From assembly GCA_035287045.1 (NCBI GenBank), contig DATECF010000114.1, positions 1 to 50,339 of the forward strand: a DNA stretch of 50,339 nucleotides. The letters run 5' to 3'. The translations under genes and the position numbers were made by a program. Positions within the stretch are counted from its first letter, which is position 1; each line of letters begins with the position of its first letter. Below are positions 7,237-16,064 of the stretch, one piece after another. Below the pieces are notes generated by a model. It saw only the letters and a program-made list of their open reading frames with translations, searched no databases and was not told the DNA's origin. This DNA is from JACPAP01 sp035287045. Its GTDB lineage: Bacteria > Gemmatimonadota > Gemmatimonadetes > Gemmatimonadales > GWC2-71-9.

Positions 7237-8370
7237 ATGCGACCCGCGGCGATCGTGGTGGTGGCGATGCTGATGGCGCCCGGTTCGGCGGCGGCGCAGA
7301 ACTCGGTCTACGGGCTGGTCGGGATCGGGTTCCCCGGCGATCCCCTGGCCACGCGGGCGCGCTCGCTCGGCGGGGGTACGGGCGCCTTCGACATCATGTC
7401 GGCGCTCAACCCGGGCACCGTCGCCGGGCTGGGACGCCTCGTGGCGGGCGGCGCCGCGGGAACCAGCCTGCGCCGTTACACGGCCGGCGACTCCACGGTC
7501 ACGGGACTGCGAGAGACGCGGTTTCCCTTTGGCTTGTTCGGCGGGCGCGTCCCCAACACGCCCCTGTCCTTCGCCGTCAGTTTTTCGACCTACGCCGAAC
7601 GGACCTACGATGTCACCACCACGGGCACCCAGGTGCTGCGCGGTGACACATTGACCGTGACCGATCGGGTGGCGTCCGATGGCGGGATTACCGACTTTCG
7701 TGGGGCGCTCGGGTTCCGGCCCTGGCCTCGCGTGCTCATTGGGGGGGCCTTCCATCTGCTCGGTGGGTCGAGCCGGTTGATGGTGGGGCGCACCTTCTCG
7801 AGCCCCGACTACTCGCCGTACATCGAGCGCAACCAGGTGACGTTCGCAGGCACGAGCGTATCGGGCGGCATCGTGCTGCTCCCCACCAGCGCCATCGAGC
7901 TGGCGGCGTCCGCCCGAGTGGACGGCGACCTGGAGATCCGAAGTGAGACGCAGACCGCCGGCACCGTTCGACTTCCCGTGAGTCTGATTGGTGGGTTACG
8001 CTTGACGCCGGTCGCCGGGCTCAGTCTGGCCGCAACGGCCGCCCGGCGTTCCTGGTCCAGGTCGCAGCCGGATCTCATCTCCCCGACCCAGGCGTTCGAT
8101 ACGTGGGAGATTGGAACCGGCCTCGAGCTGTCTCGCCCGCAGGCGCGCGGCGCCTCGGTGCCCATCCGGCTGGGGTATCGATATCGGCAGCTGCCGTTCA
8201 GCAACGTGGTGACGCAGCCCACCGAGACGGCGTTCACCGGCGGCACCGGCCTGCTCCTCGGCGGCGGTCGGGCGAGCCTCGACGCGTCGGTGGAGCGGTT
8301 TCACCGATCGGGTGGCGGGGCCGACGAGGAGGGATGGTACTTCTCGCTCGGCGTGATCATCATCCCGTGA
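7237..8370 (+). CDS. Outer-membrane beta-barrel protein (porin/FadL-like), uncharacterised
   Basis: A 377-residue protein with a signal peptide ending AAAQ near residue 22. It then shows alternating amphipathic strands, Gly-rich turns and the terminal hydrophobic strand GWYFSLGVIIIP typical of beta-barrels assembled by BAM. The N-terminal GDPLATRARSLGGGTGAFD with an ALNPG motif is reminiscent of FadL/PorV-like or UPF0164 barrels in which an N-terminal segment folds inside the pore. I cannot assign a substrate. It follows the lipoprotein after two bases and its TGA overlaps the mtaB start (TGATG). Confidence 0.65.
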   Translation: MRPAAIVVVAMLMAPGSAAAQNSVYGLVGIGFPGDPLATRARSLGGGTGAFDIMSALNPGTVAGLGRLVAGGAAGTSLRRYTAGDSTVTGLRETRFPFGLFGGRVPNTPLSFAVSFSTYAERTYDVTTTGTQVLRGDTLTVTDRVASDGGITDFRGALGFRPWPRVLIGGAFHLLGGSSRLMVGRTFSSPDYSPYIERNQVTFAGTSVSGGIVLLPTSAIELAASARVDGDLEIRSETQTAGTVRLPVSLIGGLRLTPVAGLSLAATAARRSWSRSQPDLISPTQAFDTWEIGTGLELSRPQARGASVPIRLGYRYRQLPFSNVVTQPTETAFTGGTGLLLGGGRASLDASVERFHRSGGGADEEGWYFSLGVIIIP

Positions 8371-9611
8371 TGCGCGTCTACCTCCACACCTTCGGGTGCA
8401 AGGCCAACCAGTACGACACCGAGGTGGTGCGGCAGGCGCTGGAGGGGGCGGGTGCCGTGCCGGTTGAGGATGCGTCCCTGGCAGACGCCGCCGTGGTCAA
8501 TTCCTGCACCGTCACCCACGTGGCCGAAGCCAAGATGCGGGGCCTGGTGCGCAGGCTGGCGCGCCGCCGGCCCGGATTCCGGACCGTGGTCATGGGATGT
8601 GCCGCGGCCCTCGACAACGGCACGATCGCTGGCCTCCCCGGCGTGGAAGCCGTGGTGGCCGGCGCCGATCCCTCGCGCGTCCTCGCCGCCCTGGGCCTCC
8701 CCGCGCCCAACGCCGGCGAGCTGCTGCGTTCCTTCACCCGGGGAAGCCGGGCATGGCTCAAGATCCAGGACGGCTGCGACGAACATTGCACCTTCTGTGC
8801 CACCACCCTGGCGCGGGGCGCCAATCGGTCTCGGCCGCTGGACGAGCTGGTGGCCGAGGCCCGGCTCCTGGCCGAGCACCATGAGGAGATCGTGCTCACC
8901 GGCGTGCACATCGGCACGTACGGCCGCGACCGTGACGGCGACCTGACGCTGGGGCGCCTGGTGGAGGCGCTGGTCCAACGGGTTCCCCGGGTGCGGTTCC
9001 GACTCTCGTCGGTTGAAGCCACCGAGGTGGACGATCGCCTGGCCGAGCTGATGGCCGGGGAACCCCTGCGCCTGGCGCCGCACCTGCATGCGCCGCTCCA
9101 ATCGGGGAGCGATCGCCTCCTCAAGCGGATGGGGCGTCACTGGTACACCGCCCGCGCCTATCGCGAGCGGATCGAGCGGCTGGCGGCGCGGCTGCCGCGG
9201 CTGGGCCTGGGCGCGGACGTGATCGTGGGATTCCCCGGGGAGACGCCGCGCGACCACGACGCCACGGTGGAGCTGGTCTCTGCGCTCCCGTTCACCTACC
9301 TCCACGTGTTTCCCTACTCGGAGCGGCCCGGCGCATCGTCCCGGCGGCTGGGTAGTGCGGTGGACCCGCGGGTGGCGGCCGAGCGGGGCGCGCATCTGAG
9401 AAACCTGGCCGCGTCGCATCGGCGCCGTTACCAGGCAAGCAGAGACGGCGGACCGGCGGACGTCGTGCTGATGACCCGACAGGCGGGTCGCTTCGAAGGT
9501 CTGACGGAGGATTACCTCACGGTCTATCTTTCTACGGATCGAGCCGGTTCCCTCCGCCTCCGCGCCACGCTGCGTCATCAGGGCGGCGTGCTGCTGGCCG
9601 AGGCCGCCTGA
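8370..9611 (+). CDS. mtaB: tRNA (N6-threonylcarbamoyladenosine37-C2)-methylthiotransferase MtaB
   Basis: Radical-SAM enzyme that converts t6A37 to ms2t6A37 in tRNAs reading ANN codons; 413 residues. The N-terminal methylthiotransferase domain has Cys10 (TFGCKANQYD), Cys46 (NSCTVTHVA) and Cys77 (MGCAAAL) for the second 4Fe-4S cluster. The radical-SAM CxxxCxxC is CDEHCTFC (Cys136, 140, 143). A C-terminal TRAM-like RNA-binding domain follows (about residues 355-413). The GCKANQ and SCTVT motifs separate MtaB from MiaB. It sits directly before miaB with two bases between them. Confidence 0.92.
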   Translation: MRVYLHTFGCKANQYDTEVVRQALEGAGAVPVEDASLADAAVVNSCTVTHVAEAKMRGLVRRLARRRPGFRTVVMGCAAALDNGTIAGLPGVEAVVAGADPSRVLAALGLPAPNAGELLRSFTRGSRAWLKIQDGCDEHCTFCATTLARGANRSRPLDELVAEARLLAEHHEEIVLTGVHIGTYGRDRDGDLTLGRLVEALVQRVPRVRFRLSSVEATEVDDRLAELMAGEPLRLAPHLHAPLQSGSDRLLKRMGRHWYTARAYRERIERLAARLPRLGLGADVIVGFPGETPRDHDATVELVSALPFTYLHVFPYSERPGASSRRLGSAVDPRVAAERGAHLRNLAASHRRRYQASRDGGPADVVLMTRQAGRFEGLTEDYLTVYLSTDRAGSLRLRATLRHQGGVLLAEAA

Positions 9612-9613
9612 GG

Positions 9614-10936
9614 ATGCCGCGAGTCTACGTCGAAACCTACGGCTGCCAGATGAACGTGGCGGACACCGAGCTGATCCTGGGACTGCTCGGGCGGGAGGGC
9701 TACGTTCCGGCGGACGGGCCGGAGGGGGCGGAGGTCATCCTGGTCAACACCTGTGCGGTGCGGGACCACGCGGAGCAGCGGGTGATCGGGCGGGTGGGTG
9801 AGCTCAAGCGGCACAAACGTCCGGGCGACGTGCTGGGTGTGCTGGGTTGCATGGCCCAGCGTCTGGGAACCACGCTCCTGGCGCGCACGCCGCACGTGGA
9901 TCTGGTGGTTGGGCCGGACGGCTACCGCGGGCTGCCCGAGCTGATCGCGGCCGCCCGTGCGGGCCAGCGGGCGGCCGACGTGGCGTTCAGGGCGTGGGAG
10001 CACTACGAGGACGTGGACCCGGCGCGGCCCGCGTCCGGTCCGTCCGCTTTCGTCACGGTCCAGCGGGGCTGCGATTATCGGTGCACGTTCTGCGTAGTTC
10101 CGATGACACGCGGCCCCGAGCGCAGCCGTACACTGGACGACGTCTGGCGCGAGGTGGAGGGGCTCGCGGCGCATGGCGTCTCCGAGGTCACGCTGCTGGG
10201 GCAGACGGTCAACAGCTACCACGACGGGCGGCACGATTTCGCCGACCTGCTGCGCGCCGCCGGCCGGGTGGCCGGGATCCGCCGGGTGCGCTTCACCAGC
10301 CCGCACCCCAACGATTTCTCGGACCGGGTCATCGCGGCCATGGCCGAGGTGCCGGCCGTCTGCGAGCACGTGCACCTGCCGGCGCAGAGCGGTTCGTCGC
10401 GGGTGCTCAAGCGCATGCTGCGCCGGTACACCCGCGAGCAGTACCTGGATTGTGTGGCGCGCCTGCGCCGGGCCATTCCGGGCATCGCGATTACCACGGA
10501 TATTATCGTGGGCTTCCCCGGCGAGACCGAAGCCGACTTCGCGGAGACGGAGATGCTGGTACGCGAGGTGGCATTCGACGACGCCTACACGTTCAAGTAT
10601 TCTCCGCGCGACGGGACCGCGGCGCTCAAGCTCCGGGATCAGGTGCCGGATAGGGTGGCTGGGGAGCGACTGGAGCGGCTCATCGCCACGGTCCGGGACG
10701 TGGCCCGGCGGAAGAACGCGGGACTGGTGGGCAGCACGCACGAGGTGCTGGTCGAGAAGCAGGCCCGGCGCGGTGGGCTGCTCCAGACCAGAACCCGGAC
10801 CAACAAGGTGGCGTTGGTGCAGGGCCCGGCCGAGTGGATCGGCTCGTATAGGACGGTGCGGTTCACCGGCACCACGGGTGCGACCTTCACGGCGACGCCG
10901 ATGTCGGCGGCGCGGGAGTTGCTGGTCGTGGGGTGA
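9614..10936 (+). CDS. miaB: tRNA-2-methylthio-N6-dimethylallyladenosine synthase MiaB
   Basis: Radical-SAM methylthiotransferase making ms2i6A37 in tRNAs reading UNN codons; 440 residues. Cys11 (YGCQMNVADTE), Cys47 (NTCAVRDHAE) and Cys79 (GCMAQRLG) bind the auxiliary cluster; CDYRCTFC (Cys153, 157, 160) binds the radical-SAM cluster. TRAM domain at the C-terminus (from about residue 375). GCQMN plus the NTCAVR motif is diagnostic of MiaB. It pairs with mtaB just upstream and its stop overlaps the comFB GTG. The partner miaA is not in this window. Confidence 0.95.
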   Translation: MPRVYVETYGCQMNVADTELILGLLGREGYVPADGPEGAEVILVNTCAVRDHAEQRVIGRVGELKRHKRPGDVLGVLGCMAQRLGTTLLARTPHVDLVVGPDGYRGLPELIAAARAGQRAADVAFRAWEHYEDVDPARPASGPSAFVTVQRGCDYRCTFCVVPMTRGPERSRTLDDVWREVEGLAAHGVSEVTLLGQTVNSYHDGRHDFADLLRAAGRVAGIRRVRFTSPHPNDFSDRVIAAMAEVPAVCEHVHLPAQSGSSRVLKRMLRRYTREQYLDCVARLRRAIPGIAITTDIIVGFPGETEADFAETEMLVREVAFDDAYTFKYSPRDGTAALKLRDQVPDRVAGERLERLIATVRDVARRKNAGLVGSTHEVLVEKQARRGGLLQTRTRTNKVALVQGPAEWIGSYRTVRFTGTTGATFTATPMSAARELLVVG

Positions 10937-11211
10937 AGAACCTGCTGGAAGACTTCGTCGCTCAGGAATACGAGCGACTCAAACCGCCCGCGTTCTGTGG
11001 CTGTGCCCAGTGCCGGGACGACGTCATTGTCTTTGCCCTGAATCGTCTCCCGCCGAAGTACGTGGCCGCGAACGTGGGCGAGGTGATCGGGAACGTGGCG
11101 TTGCACCGGGATCAGCCGATTGCGGACGCCAGCGTGGTCCTGGTGGAGGCCTTCCGCCGCGTGGGGTCGTCGCCGCGACCCGGGCACGCCGGAGCAGCTT
11201 CCAGCGGCTGA
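10933..11211 (+). CDS. comFB: ComFB-family late competence protein
   Basis: A 92-residue cytosolic protein. MKNLLEDFVAQEY is followed by a CGCAQC cluster (Cys22, 24, 27) and a DDVIVFALNRLPPKYV segment, the pattern of the ComFB family, whose members include small c-di-AMP or c-di-GMP binding regulators linked to competence and pili. The GTG start overlaps the miaB stop (GTGA). It lies 12 bases before comEC, which supports a competence role. The last 15 residues are Gly/Ser/Pro-rich and probably disordered. Confidence 0.75.
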   Translation: MKNLLEDFVAQEYERLKPPAFCGCAQCRDDVIVFALNRLPPKYVAANVGEVIGNVALHRDQPIADASVVLVEAFRRVGSSPRPGHAGAASSG

Positions 11212-11223
11212 GCTGAGGCGGCC

Positions 11224-13569
11224 ATGCGGCCGCCTATCATATACGTCACGCTAGCTTACGGGGCCGGCCTCTGGGTCGGCCTCGCGTTGTCTGTGCCCCA
11301 GCCGGTGGGCCTGGCCGCGGCCGCGGCGGCGCTGGCGGCGGGCGGGGCGCTGGGATGGCCCGGGATTACCGTCGGAGCGGCGGGGGTTGGCGTGTTGACG
11401 GGGGCCCTGGCCGGTGAACGGCGGGGGGCGTCGTGCACCGCGGTCTGGTCGGCGGGCCGACAAGCGGCGCTGGTGGCGCTGCACGATCGCGCGGGCCCCC
11501 GGGGCCTGGCGACCGCAACGATACTGGCGGCGCCCGGTGGATGCGCCGGCGATCTGCGGCTGGCGGCGCGTCCGGGCTCACTGGTGGCCGGGGCCCCGGC
11601 GGTCGTGGTCGGCACCTTCCGGGCGCCCAGTGTGCTGCGGGTGGAGCACGTGCGAGTGCTGGCGGGCCCACGCACGGCCCGCTACGCGCTTCGGGATGCC
11701 CTGGCCCGTCGGATCGAGCGGCTCTACGGCGCCCGCGCCCCGTTCGTGGAGGCGCTGATCCTGGGGCGCCGCGACGATCTCGATCCCAGGTGGCGCCGGG
11801 TATTCGCCGATGCCGGCATCGCACACCTGTTGGCCATCTCCGGCTTACACGTGGGGATCGTGGCGGGCTGGACCCTGTTGTTGGCGCGCCGTGCTGTCCG
11901 TCCGTCCATCGCCCAGCTGGCGACCGCGGCGGCGGTGTGGGCGTATGTCGCGCTGCTGGGGTTCCCGCCGCCGGCGGCGCGAGCCGCCACCTTCATCACG
12001 CTGCATGCGGCCGCGAAGGTGCGGCAGCGGCACCCGCCTCCGGACGCGATCCTCGCCGCGGCCGTGGTGGTGGTGCTGGCCATCGATCCCCTCGCGGCCA
12101 CGCAAGTCGGCGCCTGGCTCTCGGTGGCCGCGACCTGGGGCACGGGATTCGCGTTGCGCCAATTGCCCCCCGCGCTCCGCCGCCGGCCCGTGGTGGGTCT
12201 GATGGCAGCCTCCCTCGGCGCCACGCTGGCGACCGCGCCTATCACCGCGTTCGCCTTCGGGGCGGTGGCTCCGGTGGGCCTGCTGGCGAACCTCGTGGCC
12301 GTGCCGCTGGCCGGCATCGCGGTGCCGGGCGTGCTCGTCAGTCTGGCCGGAGGCGGACCGTTCGCGGCAGGATCGGGGCTGATACTCGCTACGGTCGAAC
12401 GCACCGCGGAGATCGCCGCCACGTTGCCCGGGGGCCAGGTTCGGGGCGCCCCGGGCGTGGGCTTCGCCCTCCCGTGGGTGGTAGGGGTCGCCGCCGCGGT
12501 CTGGGTCTGCCGCCAACGGCCCAACCTGGGAGCGCTCCGCCTGCGCGTCGCCGCGGTCCTCGCCGCCGGCGCCTGGGCTGGCGTCGTCATTCCTTCACTG
12601 GCTTCACGTCAGGGTGGGGGGGAGCTCCGGCTCGACGTGCTGGATGTGGGGCAGGGGGACGCCATCGTGCTCCGCACGCCGCGCGGACGATGGGCGGTCA
12701 TAGACGGTGGCCCGCGAACCCCCATCCGTGATGCCGGGCGGAGCGTGGTGCTTCCGTACCTTCGCCGGCAGGGGGTTGGTTCGCTCGATCTCGTGGTCGC
12801 CAGTCATGGCGACGCCGATCACCTGGGTGGGATTCCCGCCGTGGCCGGAGCCCTGACACCCGACCTGGTGGTCGAACCGGGCCAGCCATTAGGGACCTCG
12901 CTGTACCTTGAGTTCCTCCGGACCGTCGATGAAGTTGGGGCCGCGTGGCGCCCGGTCCGCGCCGGTGATACCCTGACGCTGGACTCGGTGACCCTGACGG
13001 TGCTGCACCCGGCTCAATCCTGGGTGGAGACGCACCTGGACGCGAACGAGAACTCGGTGGTCCTGCGGGTGACCTATGGGGCGTTCGACGCGATCCTCAC
13101 GGGAGATGCCGGCGTTCCCGCCGAGTCGGCGTTGACGTTGAGCCTGGGGGAGGCCGAAGTTCTCAAGGTGGGGCACCATGGGTCGGCGGGCTCCACCGGT
13201 GAGGCCTTCCTGGACGGCGTGCGTCCCAGGGTCGCCGTGATCTCGGTGGGGGAGAATCGGTACGGGCACCCCAGCCCCGAGGTCCTCAGGCGGCTGGCGG
13301 CGCGGGGGACGGACGTGTACCGCACGGACCGCGGTGGGACGGTGACGATTCGCACGAACGGGCGCTATTTTGTGGTCGGGCAGCGCGCGTCCGGATCCTG
13401 GTGGGAGGGCATACGGTGTCTGGCTCGAGCATCGTTACCATCGAAAGCTTCATCATGGAGCAGGAGCGGCTGCATCCTGCCGCGACCGGCGAGCTATCCA
13501 ACCTCCTCTACGACATCGCCCTCGCCGCCAAGATCATCTCCGGCAACGTCCGGCGGGCGGGACTGGTAG
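11224..13569 (+). CDS. comEC: DNA internalisation competence protein ComEC/Rec2
   Basis: Inner-membrane channel for single-stranded DNA uptake; 781 residues. The N-terminus has several hydrophobic segments and a soluble OB-like part. The Competence membrane domain spans about residues 175-450 (HLLAISGLHVGIVAGW is its hallmark), and a metallo-beta-lactamase domain lies from about 470 to 715. The MBL metal motif is SHGDADHLGG (His528, Asp530, Asp532, His533). The last 50 residues (after about WWEGIR) are Ser/Pro/Arg-rich and read through the 5' end of fbp in another frame, a 154-base same-strand overlap. This may be a lost stop codon or a sequence error; the functional domains are complete either way. 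Confidence 0.92.
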   Translation: MRPPIIYVTLAYGAGLWVGLALSVPQPVGLAAAAAALAAGGALGWPGITVGAAGVGVLTGALAGERRGASCTAVWSAGRQAALVALHDRAGPRGLATATILAAPGGCAGDLRLAARPGSLVAGAPAVVVGTFRAPSVLRVEHVRVLAGPRTARYALRDALARRIERLYGARAPFVEALILGRRDDLDPRWRRVFADAGIAHLLAISGLHVGIVAGWTLLLARRAVRPSIAQLATAAAVWAYVALLGFPPPAARAATFITLHAAAKVRQRHPPPDAILAAAVVVVLAIDPLAATQVGAWLSVAATWGTGFALRQLPPALRRRPVVGLMAASLGATLATAPITAFAFGAVAPVGLLANLVAVPLAGIAVPGVLVSLAGGGPFAAGSGLILATVERTAEIAATLPGGQVRGAPGVGFALPWVVGVAAAVWVCRQRPNLGALRLRVAAVLAAGAWAGVVIPSLASRQGGGELRLDVLDVGQGDAIVLRTPRGRWAVIDGGPRTPIRDAGRSVVLPYLRRQGVGSLDLVVASHGDADHLGGIPAVAGALTPDLVVEPGQPLGTSLYLEFLRTVDEVGAAWRPVRAGDTLTLDSVTLTVLHPAQSWVETHLDANENSVVLRVTYGAFDAILTGDAGVPAESALTLSLGEAEVLKVGHHGSAGSTGEAFLDGVRPRVAVISVGENRYGHPSPEVLRRLAARGTDVYRTDRGGTVTIRTNGRYFVVGQRASGSWWEGIRCLARASLPSKASSWSRSGCILPRPASYPTSSTTSPSPPRSSPATSGGRDW

Positions 13570-14432
13570 ACGTGCTGGGCTCGGCCGGGCGGACCAACGT
13601 CCAGGGCGAGACGCAACAGAAGCTGGACGTCCTGGCCAACGAGACCATCAAGCAGGCCTTCGCCTGGACCGGCCGGGTGTGCGTGATGGCGTCGGAAGAG
13701 GAAGACGGAGCCATCCCCACGCCCACCGAGTACCACCCGGGCAAGTACGTCATGCTGTTCGATCCGCTGGACGGGTCGTCCAACATTGACGTCAACGTGT
13801 CCATCGGGACGATCTTTTCGATTCACCGGCGGGTCTCGCACCACGGCCCCGGGGTGTTGAAGGACCTGCTGCAGCCCGGCCGCAAGCAGGTCGCCGCGGG
13901 GTACATCATCTACGGATCCAGCACGATCATGGTGTACACGTCGGGGCACGGCGTGCATGGCTTCACGCTGGATCCCACCATCGGGGAGTTCTTGTTGCTC
14001 AATCCCGATATCCGGACGCCTGCCACCGGGAAATACTATTCGGTCAATGAGAGTAATTATCCGCGCTGGACGCCGGGCTATCGCCGCGCCGTTGACACGC
14101 TCAAGGGCGTGGACGGGAAAGGCAACGGGAAAAACGCCCGGTACATCGGGTCGCTGGTGGCGGACTTCCACCGCAACCTGGTGGCGGGAGGGGTCTTCCT
14201 GTATCCGGGAGACAAGAAGTCTCCCAACGGCAAGCTCCGGTTACTGTACGAGTGCGCCCCGCTCTCGTTCATCGCGGAGCAGGCTGGTGGCGCGGCGACC
14301 GACGGGGTGCGGCCCATTCTGGACATCGTGCCCACCGAGCTGCACCAGCGCTCACCCCTGGTGATCGGCAGCCGGGACGACGTGGCGCTGGTGGAGCGGA
14401 CGGTCGCAGAGACCGACGGCATGACGGCATGA
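13416..14432 (+). CDS. fbp: Fructose-1,6-bisphosphatase, class I
   Basis: Gluconeogenic phosphatase converting fructose 1,6-bisphosphate to fructose 6-phosphate; 338 residues. Metal and substrate motifs are visible: SEEEDG (about 91-96), FDPLDGSSNIDVNVS (about 114-128), NESNYPRWTPGYRRAV (about 212-227), and LYECAPLSFIAEQAGG near the C-terminus. I chose GTG 13416 because GGAGGG (13404-13409) lies six bases upstream and the class I N-terminus TIESFIMEQERLHP follows; GTG 13401 is an alternative. The C-terminal residues (GMTA) are encoded by the first units of an octamer repeat tract. Confidence 0.95.
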   Translation: MSGSSIVTIESFIMEQERLHPAATGELSNLLYDIALAAKIISGNVRRAGLVDVLGSAGRTNVQGETQQKLDVLANETIKQAFAWTGRVCVMASEEEDGAIPTPTEYHPGKYVMLFDPLDGSSNIDVNVSIGTIFSIHRRVSHHGPGVLKDLLQPGRKQVAAGYIIYGSSTIMVYTSGHGVHGFTLDPTIGEFLLLNPDIRTPATGKYYSVNESNYPRWTPGYRRAVDTLKGVDGKGNGKNARYIGSLVADFHRNLVAGGVFLYPGDKKSPNGKLRLLYECAPLSFIAEQAGGAATDGVRPILDIVPTELHQRSPLVIGSRDDVALVERTVAETDGMTA

Positions 14433-14463
14433 CGGCATAGCGGCACGGCGGCATAGCGGCATG
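14419..14463 (+). repeat. Octamer tandem repeat tract at fbp/mutase border
   Basis: Five eight-base units in register: ATGACGGC twice (14421-14436), ATAGCGGC, ACGGCGGC, ATAGCGGC (to 14460), then ATG of the next gene. The tract covers the fbp stop and the start codon of the mutase. Related tracts lie at about 18749-18785 (opposite orientation) and 43822-43847. Confidence 0.8.
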
Positions 14464-16032
14464 ATCGAAGAGCGGCGCACACCTTCCGGGCTGCCGGTGG
14501 CTCCGGTATACGGCCCGGGAGACGCGGGTGGCGGCCCGGCCGCCGAATACCCGGGAGCCTATCCGTTCACCCGCGGCATCCACCCCTCGGGGTACCGCGG
14601 CCGCCTGTGGACCATGCGGCAGTACGCGGGATTCGGCACGGCCCAGGAAACCAACGCGCGATTCCGGCAGCTGCTGGACGCCGGGCAGTCAGGGCTCTCG
14701 GTGGCGTTCGATCTTCCCACCCAGATGGGATACGACTCGGACGCCACGGTGGCGGACGGCGAAGTGGGCCGCACCGGTGTGGCCATTGACACGGTGGACG
14801 ACCTGGCCGCGGTGTTCGCCGGGATCCCCCTCGACCAGGTCTCCACGTCAATGACCATCAACGCCACGGCCGCCGTCCTCCTGGCGATGTACGTGGTGGT
14901 GGCCGAGGAACAGGGTGTCCCGCGAGAGCGGATCCGCGGCACGGTGCAGAACGACGTGCTCAAGGAGTACATCGCGCGTGGGACCTACATCTTCCCGCTG
15001 GAGCCGTCGCTGCGGCTGATTACGGATGCCTTTCGATTCGTCATTGACGAGGGCATGCCGTTCAATCCGATCTCCATCAGTGGCTACCACATGCGCGAGG
15101 CGGGCTGCACCGCGGTGCAGGAGATCGCGTTCACCTTCGCCAATGCGCGCGAGTATCTCGACCGGGCGGTTGCTGCCGGGCTCACCGTGCGAGACATCGC
15201 GCCGCGGATCTCGTTCTTCTTCAACGCACACAATGACCTGTTCGAGGAAGCGGCCAAGTTCCGCGCGGCGCGCCGGCTGTGGGCCCGGCTGGTCCGCGAG
15301 GAGTACGCCGGGGACGACGAGAGCTGCCGGCTCCGATTCCACACCCAGACAGGCGGGTCCACGCTCACCGCCCAGCAGCCGCACAACAACATTGTGCGAG
15401 TGGCGGTGCAGGCCCTGGCGGCCGTGCTGGGCGGCACCCAGTCGCTCCACACCAACGGGTTTGACGAGGCGCTGGCGCTGCCGACGGAGCAATCCGCTCG
15501 CCTGGCGCTCCGCACGCAGCAGATCCTGGCGCACGAGTCCGGGGTGGTGAACACCATTGATCCGCTGGCGGGGTCGTATTACGTGGAACACTTGACCGAG
15601 GTCCTGGAGCGCGAAGCCCGGGCCTTGCTGGAACACGTGGCGAAGCTGGGTGGCGCGGCGCGGGCCATCGAGACGGGCTACTTCCAGCAGGCCATCGCCC
15701 AGGCGGCGTATCAGTACCAGGGTGCCCTGGAACGGGGCGAGGTGGTGGTCGTCGGGGTGAATCGGTATGTCGAGGATGCGGCGGCCGCGGCCCCGCACGC
15801 GCCGGATTTTTCCGCGTTGGAAGCGGCCCAACGGACGCGGGTCCGCGAGGCCCGAAAGCGACGGGACCAGGCGCGCTGGCGGCAGGCGCTGGATCGGTTG
15901 GGAGAAGCAGCGCGTCGGCAGCACGCCCCGCTCTTGCCCCCGATCGTGGAAGCGGTTCGGGCGCGGGCCACGGTAGGGGAGATCAGCGACTGCCTGCGGG
16001 CGGCCTGGGGGACGTACCGACCGCCGGCGTGA
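14461..16032 (+). CDS. B12-dependent acyl-CoA mutase, large subunit (methylmalonyl-CoA mutase type)
   Basis: A 523-residue protein with only the catalytic TIM-barrel half of methylmalonyl-CoA mutase. TRGIHPSGYRGRLWTMRQYA (about 39-58), SVAFDLPTQMGYDSD (about 80-94), SISGYHMREAG (about 203-213) and GGTQSLHTNGFDEALALPT are typical. The C-terminal cobalamin-binding domain is absent, so a separate small subunit must exist elsewhere. In human MUT the start of the first motif reads RGPYPTMY; here it is RGIHPSGY, and the position of the CoA-carboxylate Arg reads EYLDRAVAAGL. Substrate is therefore uncertain: methylmalonyl-CoA is most likely, other branched acyl-CoAs are possible. The B12 uptake operon at 35.9-40.6 kb would supply cofactor. 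Confidence 0.85.
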   Translation: MIEERRTPSGLPVAPVYGPGDAGGGPAAEYPGAYPFTRGIHPSGYRGRLWTMRQYAGFGTAQETNARFRQLLDAGQSGLSVAFDLPTQMGYDSDATVADGEVGRTGVAIDTVDDLAAVFAGIPLDQVSTSMTINATAAVLLAMYVVVAEEQGVPRERIRGTVQNDVLKEYIARGTYIFPLEPSLRLITDAFRFVIDEGMPFNPISISGYHMREAGCTAVQEIAFTFANAREYLDRAVAAGLTVRDIAPRISFFFNAHNDLFEEAAKFRAARRLWARLVREEYAGDDESCRLRFHTQTGGSTLTAQQPHNNIVRVAVQALAAVLGGTQSLHTNGFDEALALPTEQSARLALRTQQILAHESGVVNTIDPLAGSYYVEHLTEVLEREARALLEHVAKLGGAARAIETGYFQQAIAQAAYQYQGALERGEVVVVGVNRYVEDAAAAAPHAPDFSALEAAQRTRVREARKRRDQARWRQALDRLGEAARRQHAPLLPPIVEAVRARATVGEISDCLRAAWGTYRPPA

Positions 16033-16064
16033 GGTCTGCCAGGGCGGCCCACATCGAGCAAGCT

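Noticed and set aside
11433..12731. 432-residue frame inside comEC
   Set aside because: It overlaps the conserved ComEC frame and has the Gly/Arg-rich composition typical of an out-of-frame reading in high-GC DNA.
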